Source of the DNA: Bremia lactucae | Taxonomy: Eukaryota; Oomycota; Peronosporomycetes; Peronosporales; Peronosporaceae | Length of the DNA stretch: 64,000 nt | Direction: 5' to 3' | Assembly (NCBI RefSeq): GCF_004359215.1 | Contig: NC_090622.1 | Span: 635,829 to 699,828, forward strand | Shown: positions 41,259-51,780 of the stretch, in pieces | How the letters are laid out: each line of letters begins with the position of its first letter | How positions within the stretch are numbered: position 1 is the first letter of the stretch | The notes under the pieces: generated by a model | Told to the model about the DNA's origin: nothing | The model's input: only the letters and a program-made list of their open reading frames with translations | The model's database searches: none | Program-made: the position numbers and the translations under genes

Positions 41259-42630
41259 TAGTGTCAGAGGAATTTTGGTGGCCACACCTATTTAGATGGG
41301 TGGTCAACTATATTCGCTCTTGCGAACAGTGTCAGCGCATTGAGCCTGCACCATCCAGCAGTGCGCCACTGAAGCCGCTTCCGATTCCAAACAACTGTTG
41401 GAAGTTAGTAAGTCTGGACTTTATGTTTGGCATGCCGCCCGATCATAAGGGTTGGACAGGGGCTAGTCGTCTTTGTAGACAGACTGAGCAAGATGGTGCA
41501 TTTGGCACCATGTAAGACATCGATCACAGGCAAGGAGGTAGCTCTCTTGTTCCTGGATCATGTTTACCGACTACACGGGGTGCCCGAGTCCATAGTATCG
41601 GACCGGGATCCACGTTTTACGTCTGTTTTTTAGCGACATGTGTTCGGGCTGCTAGGTAGCAAGCTCCACATGTCGACCGCAGATCATCCCTAGACTGATG
41701 GCCAATCAGAACGTGCCAATCGGATCGTGGCGGATGCCTTACGCACTATAGCAACTCCCAAAGAATGGAGCAAGCAATTGCCCTTTGTGGAGCTCGCTAT
41801 AAATAACAGTGTCCACGCCAGTACGGGTGTGAAACCGTTTTATATTGACTGAGCCATCCTCGGACGCCAGTCTCGTTTCTGCGCAGCCCGAGTCTTAGTG
41901 GGGAAAGCCCCTCACTATGCCCGGTGCGAAACAGGGGTATAGTTTCGTCAATATGACGATGACCCATGATGGTATCATCTCAACGACAGAAACTTGCCCT
42001 AATGACCCTGCCAGTTTAGCAGTAATCAATAAAATTACGTCTTATGACCGACCTCTCAGCGGTATCATAGGCGCGTTTGATGCTAAAAGCGTGAGCGAGG
42101 CTCAATGCTTTGTGGATGAGCGATTAGCCGTAACACGAAAAGTCCGTGACGCGATGGCAAGCGCGCAGGACAAGCAAAAAAAATATGCAGACCGAAATGG
42201 TCGCAAAAATAATGAACGCTTTTAAGTGGGTGAAAACGTACTATTAAGTACTGCTAACCTGCCTAAGAATGCAATTCCTGTACTACCTGGAGGTACTACG
42301 AAGTTGTTGCCGCGTTTCATTGGGCTCTTTACGGTGGTAGAAAAGGTTGGAGACCTAAATTATAGGCTCGCCCTTCCCAAGTACATGAAGACGCACCCCG
42401 TATTTTACGTGGGTTGTCTTAAAAGGTATGTAGACCCAAATGAGGTCATATACCCCCATCCGTCTAAGGAGACCGATGGTGGCGCCGACTGTGAGTCGAG
42501 CGTCCTTCGGTTGTGGGAGACAGAGAGGGCGAAAAACTATCAGCCGACCGACTCCTCCCACCACGAACAGGACTCGGAGAGCGAAGGACATCACACTAGT
42601 AACTCGGATTACTCAGCATCATCCACTTAA
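41259..42630 (+). pseudogene. Gypsy-1 integrase and GPY/F module (repeat unit 1)
   Basis: It starts at VSEEFWWPHLFRWVVNYIRS in the zinc finger (CEQCQR), then SLDFMFGMPPDH (first catalytic Asp), VVFVDRLSKMVHLAPC, SDRDPRFTSVF (second Asp), MSTADHP.TDGQSERANRI (with a stop), then 41,917-42,225 MPGAKQGYSFVNM to DKQKKYADRNGRKNNERF. The GPY/F module GTTKLLPRFIGLFTVVEKVG ends in the Ser/Asp-rich tail HHTSNSDYSASST, stop at 42,630. A few stops remain (e.g. 41,631, 41,850, 42,223). Confidence 0.9.
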
Positions 42631-43927
42631 AAATGTTCAAGCGAGTCTTTAGGCGTTCATAACCCTGACGATCTTTCGCTCGATCATCACAAAGATCCAA
42701 GGTCAGTCGCGAGACTTGACCCTCGAGATCCGCAATAGGTCGTTCAGCAGCGCGAAACGCATGTACGGACGGAGGTAAGGCAGCCGCAAGAAGGTGGGCG
42801 AGATCGCCACTCCTGTCAGACGCCGCATGCTTTATTGGATGCGGGTGAGAGTCAACGCTTTCTTGTTCAAAGGTTGCTTGTTCACCGCTTACTCGTTTAA
42901 TGGAAAGGTTACCCGAAGAGTTTCGACTCTTGGGAACCGATCGATACCCTACGTATTGATGTGCCCGGCTTAGTGGCTGCCTATGAAAAGGAGCACCAGC
43001 TGAGACCTCTTCGCTAGTCTTAATTGGACTGGCAGAAGCAGCGTTGTGAGAAGAAACAGGGGGTTCCAGTACTGCCCATAGTTTCTTTTACACACAAGCG
43101 GGCGAAATTAATTTGTTGCGACAGCTGTTTCATTGCATCGGAATGCGGATGAATGCGGCGCAATAAATCCGCCTCGTATTGGTCGGGCGTTTCATTGAAC
43201 GCAACACGACTGGGATTGGGAAAATACGCCCAAGCGATTTTCCTTGAGCTTTCCATGACTAAAAGACGCGATAATAATCATGTACGTCAAGAAAAGCGCG
43301 CTCTACAAGTGACTCTTTTGGCCCGTTTAAAAAATAAGTTTATTTTGAGTTGCTTTACAAAATTAAAAAATAAAATTTTGATGGAGGGGGCATCATTCAT
43401 CACATAACCACGTTTTGAACGACTAGCTTGTGACACCGACTGAGCACGTTCACGTGTCGCCAGCGGAGCTTTAGACTTATAATACTCTATGTCAGAATTA
43501 TTATGGATAATAGTTTGAGCATAAGGCGTCGTGGTTTTACCCAGCGAAGAAGCGGTTGTGCATTTATGGCAGCGCTCTCATTAATAGTCGCTGCGCTATC
43601 CAGCGCAGACACCGAGACAGCATTGAAAAATGTTGCTGTCTCGATGTTTTTAGCCATGAGAGATGTTCGAATGGGCAATAATGCGCCATCATCCTTTCTC
43701 ATGAGCTCGTTGTCCGCATCACTACTATGAGGTGATGGCAACGGTGTCGACTCATTGTAGTCGGCAATGAGCGACGGATTAGCATCCTCATTGTTAAAGT
43801 GGGATGGATCCTTAAGTCCTAATAGCGCGACTGCAGCAGTAGCTGTCGGCGTTTCGACTAAGGCATTAGACGCTGCCGGGGTGTTCTCGAGGCGCGTGCG
43901 CTTAGTGCGAGGTTGAGTGGGCGTCTT
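42596..43927 (-). pseudogene. Gypsy-1 antisense ORF (repeat unit 1)
   Basis: This is the same ORF as at 45,306-46,651 but more broken. The N-terminal part at 43,920-43,487 reads KTPTQPRTKRTRLENTPAAS and VALLGLKDPSHFNNEDANPS; the middle (about 43,400-43,330) is replaced by about 50 bp of AT-rich filler; 43,256-43,020 gives MESSRKIAWAYFPNPSRVAF and TPDQYEADLLRRIHPHSDAM; the remainder to 42,596 is nearly identical to unit 2. It is cut at the N at 43,928. Confidence 0.65.
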
Positions 43928-43928
43928 N
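43928..43928. other. Single N, probable contig join
   Basis: Left of it the antisense ORF (minus) is cut after KTPTQP; right of it plus-strand integrase starts in mid-zinc-finger. Confidence 0.7.
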
Positions 43929-45340
43929 CCATCTAGTGGGCATCTGGGCCGTGAAAAGACATTCTTACGAGTGTCAGAGGAATTTTGGTGGCCACACCTA
44001 TATAGATGGGTGGCCAACTATATTCGCTCTTGCGAACAGTGTCAGCGCATTAAGCCTGCACCGTCCAGCAGTGCGCCACTGAAGCCGCTACCGATTCCAA
44101 CCAACTGTTGGAAGTCAGTAAGTCTGGACTTCATGTTTGGCATGCCGCCCGATCATAAGGGTCGGACAGGGCTAGTCGTCTTTGTAGACAGACTGAGCAA
44201 GATGGTGCATTTAGCACCATGTAAGACATCGATCACAGGCAAGGAGGCAGCTCTCTTGTTCCTGGATCATGTTTACCGACTACACGGGGGAGCCCGAGTC
44301 CATAGTATCGGACCGGGATCCACGTTTTACGTCTGGTTTTTAGCGACATGTGTTCGGGCTGCTAGGTAGCAAGCTCCACATGTCGACCGCAGATCATCCC
44401 TAGACTGATGGCCAATCAGAACGTGCCAATCGGATCGTGGCGGATGCCTTACGCACTATAGCAACTCCCAAAGAATGGAGCAAGCAATTGCCCTTTGTGG
44501 AGCTCGCTATAAATAACAGTGTCCACGCCAGTACGGGTGTGAAACCGTTTTATATTGACTGAGCCATCCTCGGACGCCAGTCTCGTTTCTGCGCAGCCCG
44601 AGTCTTAGTGGGGAAAGCCCCTCACTATGCCCGGTGCGAAACAGGGGTATAGTTTCGTCAATATGACGATGACCCATGATGGTATCATCTCAACGACAGA
44701 AACTTGCCCTAATGACCCTGCCAGTTTAGCAGTAATCAATAAAATTACGTCTTATGACCGACCTCTCAGCGGTATCATAGGCGCGTTTGATGCTAAAAGC
44801 GTGAGCGAGGCTCAATGCTTTGTGGATGAGCGATTAGCCGTAACACGAAAAGTCCGTGACGCGATGGCAAGCGCGCAGGACAAGCAAAAAAAATATGCAG
44901 ACCGAAATGGTCGCAAAAATAATGAACGCTTTTAAGTGGGTGAAAACGTACTATTAAGTACTGCTAACCTACCTAAGAATGCAATTCCTGTACTACCTGG
45001 AGGTACTACGAAGTTGTTGCCGCGTTTCATTGGGCTCTTTACGGTGGTAGAAAAGGTTGGAGACCTAAATTATAGGCTCGCCCTTCCCAAGTACATGAAG
45101 ACGCACCCCGTATTTTACGTGGGTTGTCTTAAAAGGTATGTAGACCCAAATGAGGTCATATACCCCCATCCGTCTAAGGAGACCGATGGTGGCGCCGACT
45201 GTGAGTCGAGCGTCCTTCGGTTGTGGGAGACAGAGAGGGCGAAAAACTATCAGCCGACCGACTCCTCCCACCACGAACAGGACTCGGAGAGCGAAGGACA
45301 TCACACTAGTAACTCGGATTACTCAGCATCATCCACTTAA
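43929..45340 (+). pseudogene. Gypsy-1 integrase and GPY/F module (repeat unit 2)
   Basis: SSGHLGREKTFLRVSEEFWW, CEQCQRIKPAPSSS, SLDFMFGMPPDHKGRTGLVV and FVDRLSKMVHLAPCKTSITG are in one open frame of 150 codons (43,917-44,369). A frameshift at 44,286 hits before the SDRDPRFTS motif. The rest, including stops, is the same as unit 1. From 41,400/44,110 to 43,059/45,769 the two units are almost base-identical. Confidence 0.9.
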
Positions 45341-46651
45341 AAATGTTCAAGCGAGTCTTTAGGCGTTCATAACCCTGACGATCTTTCGCTCGATCATCAC
45401 AAAGATCCAAGGTCAGTCGCGAGACTTGACCCTCGAGATCCGCAATAGGTCGTTCAGCAGCGCGAAACGCATGTACGGACGGAGGTAAGGCAGCCGCAAG
45501 AAGGTGGGCGAGATCGCCACTCCTGTCAGACGCCGCATGCTTTATTGGATGCGGGTGAGAGTCAACGCTTTCTTGTTCAAAGGTTGCTTGTTCACCGCTT
45601 ACTCGTTTAATGGAAAGGTTACCCGAAGAGTTTCGACTCTTGGGAACCGATCGATACCCTACGTATTGATGTGCCCGGCTTAGTGGCTGCCTATGAAAAG
45701 GAGCACCAGCTGAGACCTCTTCGCTAGTCTTAATTGGACTGGCAGAAGCAGCGTTGTGAGAAGAAACAGGGGTTACAGTACTGCCCAAAGTTTCTTTCAC
45801 ACACAAGCGGGCGAAATTAATTCGTTGCAACCGCTGCTTCATCGCATCGGAATGCGGATGAATGCGGCGCAATAAATCCGCCTCGTATTGGTCGGACGTT
45901 TCATTTGAACGCATCACGACCAAGATCGGGAAAATACGCCCAAGCGATTTTCTCTGAGCCCTCCATGATTGAAAGACGCCATAATAATCATGTGCGTCTA
46001 GAAGAGAGCGCTCTAGGAACGACGCTCTTAGCCCGTTTAAACGAGGCCATTTAGATGGAGGGGGCATCTTTGGAATGCCATCCGTCACATAGCCACGTTT
46101 AAAACGACTGGCTTGTGACACCGACTGAGCACGTTCACGTGTCGCCAGCGGCGCTTTAGGCTCCGAATCCTCTATGTCAGAACCATGATGGATTATGGTC
46201 TGAGCATAAGGTGTTGTCGTTTTACCCAACGAAGAAGAGGTTGTGCCTTTATGGGCAGCGCTCTCATTAACAGTCGCTGCGCTATCCAGTGCAGACGACG
46301 AGACAGCATTCGAAAATGTTGCTGTCTCCATGTTGTGAGCCATTGGAGAAGTTTGGATGGGCAATAATGCGCCATCATCATTCCTCATGAGCTCGTTGTC
46401 CGCATCACTACTATGAGGTGACGGCAACGGTGTCGACTCATTGTTGTCGACAATGAGCGACGGATCAGCATCCTCATTGTTAAAGTGTGATGGATCCTTA
46501 AGTCCTAATAGCGCGACAGCAGCACTAGCTGTCGGCGTTTCGACTAAGACATTAGACGCTGCGGCGTGTTCTCGAGGCGCGTGCGCTTAGTGCGAGGTTA
46601 AGTGGGCGTCTTCGCAGATGACTTATTAACGTGGCCCCTTTTTGGTGGCAT
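45306..46651 (-). pseudogene. Gypsy-1 antisense ORF, best copy (373 codons open)
   Basis: ATG at 46,651 (MPPKRGHVNKSSAKTPT) lies 135 bp inside the 3' LTR. A stop at codon 18 and a frameshift break the N-terminus, but from 46,427 to 45,306 the frame is open for 373 codons. Parts in order: Ser/Asp/Glu-rich N-terminal third (SPHSSDADNELMRNDDGALL), SDIEDSEPKAPLATRERAQS, basic SRFKRGYVTDGIPKMPPPSK, LLDAHDYYGVFQSW, a helical SDQYEADLLRRIHPHSDAMK, and a C-terminal coiled-coil-like AAERPIADLEGQVSRLTLDL. It overlaps the 3' end of the sense pol frame tail-to-tail by 35 bp only, so it is not a shadow of pol. No database family is recognised; a nuclear protein is conceivable from its basic runs. Confidence 0.65.
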
Positions 46652-46770
46652 CTTTGGCGCCGTGTATGTTAACACACGTGCGCTAGAGTGATTGAGTGAA
46701 CTATCGGCGCGTAAAGCTGCTCGCAGTTCCTCGCTCCTCTTTGAAGAATGTAAAATGTTAATTCGTTCTT

Positions 46771-46785
46771 AAAGGGGGGGGATGG
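46771..46785 (+). other. Polypurine tract of Gypsy-1
   Basis: AAAGGGGGGGGATGG directly before the LTR start TGTAACGG at 46,786. Confidence 0.8.
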
Positions 46786-47320
46786 TGTAACGGGCTAAAG
46801 TTTCCCTAATGTTACACAGTATCTGTTAAGTACACTTGGTGTACTTAAGGGGATGGTCAATTACTAAATAATAGTAATTAGACCCAGCGCTCGGGTGTGG
46901 TGCACATTTGTAACCAACCCTTGTGTATGTGATGCACATGGGTGCATTCACATTAGGAGGGATGACGCCCAGCGTCAAACGTTACGCGAAGTTTCTAGTA
47001 AGGTACGCTTGCAATACATATATGGGATATATACAGAGATGACATTTTATGATTGGTTTTAATAGGTAATTTTATTAGACACAATTATATATAAATCAGT
47101 CTGAAAACTAAATTTTACTTGGTAAGTGCGCGCGAGGAGTCAGATAACCGTTCCCGCGACGACACGTTTACCATAGTACTTAGTGCGTTGGGTGAGGTCG
47201 CTAAGGCGCCCACCACAACTACATCACTGCACGCAAGAGAAGCTGGTTTAACCGCTTCCCCGCTGTGCTAGGGTGTATGTCTAAGTAGAGCGTGGCCGCA
47301 TTACGACGTCCTTACCTACA
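46786..47320 (+). repeat. Gypsy-1 3' LTR
   Basis: It starts TGTAACGGGCTAAAG and ends ACCTACA, 535 bp. It lacks the two private duplications of the LTRs at 34,038 and 34,909, so it belongs to another subfamily. The Gypsy-2 LTR starts 8 bp further on. Confidence 0.85.
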
Positions 47321-47328
47321 GGATTTTC

Positions 47329-47817
47329 TGTATGGGGCACACATCGGTTAGAGAATCGTTGTTGTGGTACATTCACTTTATGTGTAAATACCCTTTATCC
47401 TATCCTAGAAAAGTTATCTACATAAATCCCATTTATGGGTAACAAATGTGGTCACCGCCAGATATAAATCTAGCGGCCGAAATCTAGTTTAATTAAGCTA
47501 GGGTAAGGTTTTTAATTTTAAATAATTAAATAAAGTGCATTTCCTCTTTTGATCTTAAAGCGTAAACTGCCTTGCTAAGGCTTGCGCATTGATCTGTAAG
47601 AGATAGAAGCCTTTCTAAGGTATATCCTCGTGGGCAATAGTTGCCACTTGGTTCTCCGAACCCCTGAATCCCTTGAACATAATCCCTTAAACTAGGATTC
47701 CGTAAGCTTTATAAGCTTGTCCCCGAGTTGTTAAACCCATTAGTTCAATAGAACTAAGCGACTCTCTGAGTCTGATAGTCTTTCTTTGACTTTAGGAGCG
47801 AGGTAGCTCCGCTACGC
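47329..47817 (+). repeat. Gypsy-2 copy 2, 5' LTR
   Basis: It starts TGTATGGGGCACACATCGG and ends CTCCGCTACG, 489 bp, the same length as the 5' LTR of copy 1. Two bases later TGGTAGCACAGG (47,820-47,831) is the probable primer-binding site. Confidence 0.85.
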
Positions 47818-47877
47818 CTGGTAGCACAGGTAGTCAATCTACGCCTGAGTCGTTACAAGACTAATTTCTCACGAGAA

Positions 47878-48900
47878 TAAAAGAGGTTCCAGAACTGTCA
47901 GAAGCGCAGACCAACTCTTATGACAAGCTCAAAAGTTTTTTTGGACTTGAACACGTGGAATTCATTATCTCCGAGGGACCAGTGGTCCTGCATGCAAGAC
48001 TTGAAGCCTTCATGCAATACGAAGCCTCCCTGATCGGTCAGGTACAGGACCACTTAGCGGTACATATGTCAACCCGGTACGTCTCCATACCTGACTCAGA
48101 GCCAAAGGCTCGTCCTATAGCTGTAAATGTGAAGATATTTGAGGGGCAAGAGGGAGAAAATCTCCCTTTCTGGATTAAGGAGATGGAGATGTCCATTAAT
48201 TTCACCTTGTTCTTAATAAAATGGCAAAAGGTGGCTATGGCCATTTTCAAACTCGGAGGTAGAGCTATGGAGTGGGCCCTATCGTGCAGTACGTCCATGA
48301 ACGACGCTTTTTCCTCATGAGATTCGCTGAAACAGCAGATGACTAGCATGTATGCACCGCCTGATCAGGATTTTTGCATGAGAACCTTCATTGCATCTAT
48401 GCATCAAGACCCGGTGCAAGAAGCAATTGTCGTAACAATCTTTATGGGGGGGTCTCAATGAGGGCGTTGCCCGGACGAAATTATTCCGATCTCATCCTGC
48501 TACTTTCGAAGAGGCAGTTGCCATAGTGCTTCGCTCTGAGTTCGACTTTAAGTCTGCTCGCGATAGCACGCCTGTTTATCGAACAAGCTCTTCGAGCACA
48601 TGGGCTCCGTCTAATCGATCGGACCCCATGGATATAAGCCTTGTCGAGGAAGGAGAAGAGGCCATTCAAGCTATGAAATAGCATAAGACCATCCGTAATG
48701 TTATACGTGCGGAAGCACGAAACATTTACATCCGGCCTGCCCCCTAGGAAATTCGTGTAAAGCTCGAAAGAGCTCCAACTATCACCTATACCAGAGATCT
48801 AGTACGGTGCGGGAAAATGACGATATCCAGTAGGTGCGGGGCGCCCTACTGGGGGATACCTAGGCTCTGTTGAACATTTAGGAGGTGAGAGTAAATAGAA
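47878..48900 (+). pseudogene. Gypsy-2 gag, copy 2
   Basis: KVPELSEAQTNSYDKL-like start just after the primer site, then an open block 47,955-48,320 (VEFIISEGPVVLHARLEAFM, FWIKEMEMSINFTLFLIKWQ, GGRAMEWALSC). Compared with copy 1 about 60 bp are missing at 48,376 (DFCMRTFIASMHQDP joins DF directly to RTFIA), and a one-base shift near 48,450 breaks the rest. The zinc knuckle region near 48,700 is frameshifted. Confidence 0.85.
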
Positions 48901-48950
48901 CCTTGTCCCTATCATTGCTTAATAGCACGAAGCGATAGTGCAAGCCTGGC

Positions 48951-49280
48951 TTGCTAGCCGCTCAAGCGATAGTAAAGGGCTTTGATAAGCCGTGGTCAAT
49001 TTTAATTGACTCAGGAGCGTCTTGCAATTACGCTCGACGCTTTTCCCATGAAGGAAGTCAACAATTTGTTGAGGCGATTAAAGCGCATGAAGGTGATATA
49101 AACACTGTTCGCTTAGCGACTGGGACTCGTGTCACTGTTCCCAATGTTTCATTAAACTTAGGTATAAAGTTTCTGAACTATGATAGTATGGAACGCTGTC
49201 TCGTCCTTGATTTGGATTCGAGATATGATCTCATCCGTGGTAGGGCCTGGTTGAAACACCACGAGCCATGGATCGATTGA
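48951..49280 (+). CDS. Gypsy-2 aspartic protease, copy 2 (intact stretch)
   Basis: Active site SILIDSGASCNYARRF with the DSGA triad, then GTRVTVPNVSLNLGIKF, MERCLVLDLDSRYDLIRGRA and WLKHHEPWID. It is a retropepsin-like domain of the pol polyprotein that would process Gag-Pol. Open for about 110 codons; the stop after WID at 49,278 is a CGA-to-TGA type change relative to copy 1. Confidence 0.85.
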   Translation: MLAAQAIVKGFDKPWSILIDSGASCNYARRFSHEGSQQFVEAIKAHEGDINTVRLATGTRVTVPNVSLNLGIKFLNYDSMERCLVLDLDSRYDLIRGRAWLKHHEPWID

Positions 49281-49301
49281 AGGTCGAAGATCTTAGGCGC
49301 C

Positions 49302-50186
49302 ATGCGCTATGTTCCTAGCAAAGTTTTGGAGAGTCATGAACCCACCTTTGCTAGGCAACAAAAGCGCTATTGGCGTGGATCATTGAATGAGTCTGTCATC
49401 GTTTTAGACATTGGAATGTCTAAAGTAATGAACTTTAATGTTAAAAACATTAATTTTGAGCCCGACGCGGTAGAAAGAAGTGGAACGGCACGTACTCCGT
49501 CGAGTGACACTCATCGTAATAACGATTCACTGAATGCTGAAAGCATTGTTGGCCTAAGGCCGAATCATCAAGGGTGCAATATCCCTGAGATATGTGGAGT
49601 GGCGCGTCTAAGCCCACCGAGTATGGTCGGCCGAGGTGGCACCATACTGAGTGTCAATAGTGACACTACTGGCGGTTCGCCAGGACATTTTGGGTCATAC
49701 CCTTTTAATGCACGTGAAGCGACACGTAAACGTTCTTTAGATAAGGAAGTTGAGTTACCTAACTCCTTGTCGGATGACAAATTAGACACTATGTCTGGAC
49801 ATACAATACGACTCTTAGAGGCCGGGACCTTCACGTCCCCGAATTTTCCAGCCTGTATTGGTTGACATATATACAGGCTGGAAAATTCGGGGACGTGAAG
49901 GTCCCGGCCTCTAAGAGTCGTATTGTCTCCACTTCAAGACAGAAGGGACACGAAGCGTTTATACCCTCACAAAGTGATACGAGCTAGCAATTACACGCTT
50001 GTAAATGGTGTAACCGGTAACATTAAGACGGAAGTTAGCCTTGCGGCAATCCCTTCGTTACAAGCTCTTTTAGAGCTAGGCGAAATGTCTATCGATGAGT
50101 GCGGTCGAGCCTTAAAGGCTGGCGACTTTTCTGAGATGGTAGTTATTCGAACAAGAATTGAGTTAAAAACTCATCGTCACTTCTAG
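49302..50186 (+). pseudogene. Gypsy-2 protease-RT linker, copy 2
   Basis: Open from 49,302 (VPSKVLESHEPTFARQQKRY) to 49,865, rich in Ser/Gly/Asn, with SIVGLRPNHQGCNIPEICGV and MVGRGGTILSVNSDTTGGSP. The frame ends in the palindrome at 49,802-49,925 and resumes as HKVIRASNYTLVNGVTGNIK at about 49,965. No fold is recognised. Confidence 0.7.
49802..49925. repeat. Near-perfect palindrome, 56-bp arms, 12-bp spacer
   Basis: Arm 1 (49,802-49,857) is the exact reverse complement of arm 2 (49,870-49,925). Arm 2 is the original pol sequence (compare minus strand near 26,860-26,920); copy 1 has only this arm. So arm 1 is a fold-back copy placed just upstream of its template. Confidence 0.95.
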
Positions 50187-50275
50187 ACGAAGCTGTCCTG
50201 GATGACACAAAAATTGCACTTAGTGCGCGGAATGGGTCATCGATCCTTTAAGATCCTACGGATCCATTTTGTTCC

Positions 50276-51275
50276 TTGATTAAAGAATTCCAGGATGTGT
50301 TATGTAATAATCCACCTTCTGTTTTACCTCTGGATAGAGGTGTTCGTCATGAAATTGACTTGGCTCCGGGAGCCAAATACTGTGTCACACGACAATGGCC
50401 TTTACCAAGGGAGCAGTGTGACGTCACTGACGATTACTTCCGAGCTAAGCACGAGGCTAGAATGGTACGAGAGAGCAAATTTCTTGATTCGACACCGACA
50501 TTTTGTATCAAAAAGCCAAATGGTAATTAACGCATGGAGAACTATATTGAAGGATTTCGGCCAAATGACTTTGTAACTTCGGGATAAAAAGTACTTAAAC
50601 GTTTGAAAACATTTAGGTGTCACAAAATAGGGGTAACATGCTTATAATAAGCTTAACGCTTTTACTATACCAGCACAAACCCCCATTTCCAGAAAGGATG
50701 TTCTTCAGAACAATATGGTGGATGTACAATGTACAGTGCACTGAACTTAGTCGCTGGTTACTACTAACTACTCATGCGAGCTAGCAATATCCGGCTTACA
50801 GCGGTTAGCACCCCAAGCGGTATCTTATAGGAGTGGTTGATTATGCCTCAAGGGGTTTCCGACGCCCTAGCAACATTTAATCGTCTAGTGACGTAACTGT
50901 TTCGCCCTCATTTGAGGTTATGCACAGACTTATTTCGATGACATTCTTGTCCATAGTCGTGCGGAGCAGGGTCGGTCGGACATGGAAGACCAGTTAGACC
51001 ATTTGCGAGCAGTGCTCGAGTGAATGCGCACAAATAAATTGTATGCTAATGCATCTAAATGAATTTTGGCGCAGACGAAATTTCTTTTATAGGATGCTTC
51101 ATTGGAAAGCGAGGCCTTAGAGCAGATCCCGCTAAGGTAAAAGCCATAGTAGATTGGCCGATTCCTAAAAACCAAAAGAATTAGCGTAAGTGGTTGGGTC
51201 TCGCCAATTATTTACACAAATATAGCGAAAATTACGCTGATATGGCTAGGCCATTATTTAAACTCCTTAAAAAGG
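50276..51275 (+). pseudogene. Gypsy-2 reverse transcriptase, copy 2
   Basis: LPLDRGVRHEIDLAPGAKYC and TRQWPLPREQCDVTDDYFRA, then FCIKKPNGN before a stop at 50,528. About 100 codons later SEQYGG..., TAVSTPSGILxEWLIMPQGV and the catalytic region TYFDDILVHSRAEQG-type near 50,925-50,960 are read with frame changes. The thumb follows (ISFIGCFIGKRGLRADPAKV, KAIVDWPIPKNQKN, RKWLGLANYLHKYSENYADM). Confidence 0.85.
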
Positions 51276-51775
51276 ATACATAATGTTGCTGGGCTAGCAC
51301 AGAACATAATGCTTTTCGAGCAGTTAAGGATAGTCTTATCCATGCCCCGATCCTGGCACTGCCAAACCCAAATTGGCATTTCAGTGTCGTCTGTGACGCA
51401 TCAGATTTTGCCATTGGCAGTGCTCTGTTACAAACAGATGTTGAAGGGCGTGAACATGCTATTGCGTTAGAGTCTAGGCAGTTTAAAGCTGCGGAAAACA
51501 TTTACGCAGTTCATGACAAAGATTTACTTGCTATGAAGTATGCTCTAGTCAAATTCAGCGTTCATCTGGTCGGCTCTAAGCCGTATGTGGTATATACAGA
51601 TCATGCGTCAGTACGCACGGCGACTAAGTCGCCCATATCTCTCAGAGAATGAACCGATGGCTATTACAACTTCGAGGTGAAGTATAAGCCTGGTAAGCAG
51701 AATGCTTTGGCCGATGCGTTATCACGCAGGCCGGATTATGAGCTCTCTCATTTGTTGACTATCTTGTCGCCTATT
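51276..51775 (+). pseudogene. Gypsy-2 RNase H, copy 2
   Basis: AFRAVKDSLIHAPILALPNP, FSVVCDASDFAIGSALLQTD (first Asp), AAENIYAVHDKDLLAMKYAL (Glu), PYVVYTDHASVRTA (Asp), then a small deletion and FEVKYKPGKQNALADALSRR. The catalytic residues are all present; only the deletion near 51,650 shifts the frame. Confidence 0.9.
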
Positions 51776-51780
51776 TCTGT

